This document shows, in pieces, positions 6,968-8,261 of a stretch of DNA of 8,261 nt. The DNA comes from an uncultured Chthoniobacterales bacterium (GTDB lineage: Bacteria > Verrucomicrobiota > Verrucomicrobiia > Chthoniobacterales > CAKUMP01), in NCBI GenBank assembly GCA_934667795.1, contig CAKUMP010000096.1:1-8261 (forward strand). The letters are read 5' to 3'. Under the pieces are notes generated by a model. That model was not told the origin of the DNA, made no database searches, and was given only the letters and a program-made list of their open reading frames with translations. The position numbers were made by a program, and so were the translations under genes. The first letter of the stretch is position 1. The number at the start of each line of letters is the position of its first letter.

Positions 6968-7114
6968 ATATTACACATGACATCACTAAATTAATAAGGC
7001 TTTATCTTCGTGTTGTGCCAATTAAAAATGACACCGAAGGGGTGAAGTCGTTGCGTCAGAATGCGTGATACCCTACGCTTAGTGATTTTGTAGGCTTTTT
7101 TAGGTGGTTTCCGC

Positions 7115-7207
7115 AAGGCTTTTCGACCGAGGGGGCGTAGTGAAGGCTTTGGGAGCGTAAGCGACCAAGGCCGAAACGGAGCCCCCTTGGTCGCCGGAAT
7201 GCCCCCC
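7115..7207. repeat. GC-rich foldback segment downstream of the decayed transposase
   Basis: This segment stands out by GC content from its AT-rich surroundings. GCGACCAAGG (7161-7170) and CCTTGGTCGC (7185-7194) form a perfect 10-bp stem around a 14-base loop that itself contains CCG-AAA-CGG. AGGGGGC (7130-7136) can alternatively pair with GCCCCCT (7181-7187), and GGGGGC also with GCCCCC at 7201-7206. AAGGCTTT is repeated at 7115-7122 and 7143-7150. For minus-strand transcripts it lies just past the transposase stop at 7229, so it may be the structured end region of that mobile element. No U tract makes it a clear terminator. Confidence 0.6.
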
Positions 7208-7228
7208 ACAACCTTCTTCCGCCAGAAC

Positions 7229-8261
7229 TCACATTTCCCATCTTTCTTCTTCAATTTTTACAACAATAGCAAAAATTTCTGACAAGCGGTCCTCTACTTC
7301 TCTTGCTAATAAAACAGGTTCATAACCAGCACGAGCGATTCGCAATTTTTCCTTTATTTCCTTACTAACTTTTTCACAACTCAGAAGTCGATCACACGGG
7401 CTTGCTGGTATATCGTATGTCTTTTCCAATTTCTCTTTAATTCGCTTTTTTTCAGCAATTTCATCACAGGAGTAAAATAGTTACGCAATGGCAGCCATGC
7501 TTTTTCATAAAGGTCATTTACTAATTTCTGTAGTTCCAACTCATCAAAACGACCATACTCCAATAATTGTCTTACATGAGTGAATTTCTTTTGCTCAACA
7601 TGAGCCTGATCATTCTTTTTATACGGCCGCGAGCGTGTCCAGTGCACATGCTGGTTCCCCGATAAAAGATACCTTTCAAGAACCTCATTCAAAAACTCGG
7701 AACCATTATCGGTATCAAATCCCAGCAAATGAAATGGCATCCTCTTTTGAATCATTTTAAGGCCTACACAGACCTCGCTACCACCCGCCCCCATAAAGCA
7801 GCCAATTCCGTCCAGCTACTATAAAAATCTGTCATTGTCAAACTCTAAAGAAACATCCCTCTCATACTATCGCCTCCATGAGCGACGGTATCCACTTCCA
7901 TCCAACCAAGCTCGTGAAATTCCTGGGGGCCACAACGTATAGGAATAAATTGCTTCATACGATTACTCGCACGTCCCGTTTTTTCCCTTTCCTTCTTCCG
8001 TAACTCGAACGCACTTTGTAATCCTATCCAGGGTGCGTGCACTGTAACTTAACACACGAGCATAAACTTCTTTGGAAATGGCTTCATAATGCCGCGAATA
8101 ACTTTCAAGCCATAAAGGTAATGTTCCTTTTAAACGTTTTCCGCAGGATTGTTTACTCAGTTTTTAAATCGTGATAATAATGCGCGGCGGCGCAAACTTT
8201 TTTCTGTAAAATTGGTAGATAACTTTGTTTGAAGGTGTTTGTTTTTGTATTTTCTGTTTTG
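7229..8261 (-). pseudogene. Decayed DDE/rve-type (integrase-fold) transposase, cut by the window edge
   Basis: Pieces of one transposase can be read right to left in alternating frames. SYLPILQKKVCAAA (about 8220) leads to LSKQSCGKRLKGTLPLWLE (8160 onward). GWMEVDTVAHGG holds the first Asp (7890-7892), followed by LGFDTDNGSEFLNE (second Asp, 7708-7710) and RPYKKNDQAHVEQKK with the Glu 38 residues later, giving a DD(37)E spacing. The C-terminal part is EKTYDIPASPCDRLL up to the stop at 7229-7231. Lesions: frameshift near 8160, another at about 7975-8000, an in-frame TAG at 7845-7847 where a Tyr is expected, a frameshift near 7795, and an A7 run (plus-strand T run 7446-7452) apparently one base short. 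The order resembles integrase-catalytic-domain (rve, IS481-like) transposases; exact family not fixed. No terminal repeats can be identified because the far end is outside the window. Confidence 0.88.

Noticed and set aside
6982..7086. ATCACTAA / TTAGTGAT inverted repeat as transposon ends
   Set aside because: 8 bp over about 100 bp is compatible with chance, and it does not bracket a gene.
7056..7095. CCTAC/GTAGG hairpin followed by T6 as a plus-strand terminator
   Set aside because: 5-bp stem with a 13-base loop is weak and lies about 100 bp past the only candidate gene.
6991..7254. Minus-strand frames across the GC-rich segment (including the one starting at 7241)
   Set aside because: Compositionally driven Arg/Pro/Lys-rich translations through a foldback; no start signal and no consistent reading.
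4408..8261. CRISPR array, tRNA, rRNA or toxin-antitoxin pair in the accessory part
   Set aside because: No regularly spaced identical repeats, no tRNA-like cloverleaf that I could see, and no recognisable toxin or antitoxin partner next to the small 63-codon gene.

Overview
The window looks like a bacterial chromosome in which a conserved housekeeping operon on the minus strand (about 1-4407) borders a lower-GC accessory stretch (about 4408-8261) of decayed mobile elements. The lineage cannot be fixed from the sequence. A Gram-negative environmental bacterium is plausible from the membrane-anchored HtrA-type protease, the IS4-type transposase with the long N-terminal extension, and the intergenic repeat of CACAGAA units. 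I lean weakly to the PVC/Verrucomicrobiota side; this is inference, not proof.

Housekeeping part, read right to left: recJ (single-strand 5'-3' exonuclease) overlaps recG (branch-migrating helicase) by four bases (ATGA). recG is followed after three bases by an HtrA/DegP-type serine protease that runs off the left edge before its catalytic serine. The spacing implies one transcript that joins recombinational repair to envelope proteostasis. Upstream of recJ lies a short intergenic region with a 9-bp-periodic CACAGAA repeat, then a gene for a small secreted protein of unknown function on the same strand.

Accessory part: immediately upstream of the secreted-protein gene is a complete but dead IS4-family insertion sequence (5172-6460). 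It has 15-bp terminal inverted repeats (14/15 identical), three single-base frameshifts and an in-frame TGA; correcting them restores a transposase of about 384 residues with a DDE triad. Next come about 200 bp with no convincing gene, a strong sigma70-type promoter (TTGATA-N17-TATAAT), a leader with palindromes, and a 63-codon gene for a putative small winged-helix-like protein. A GC-rich, hairpin-forming segment follows, and then, on the minus strand, a second decayed transposase (rve/DDE integrase-fold type). That one is broken by several frameshifts and a TAG and is cut by the right window edge.

I see no convincing new multi-gene system. The points most worth a second look are the promoter, leader and small-protein unit between the two dead elements, the GC-rich foldback behind the second transposase, and the CACAGAA repeat upstream of recJ.
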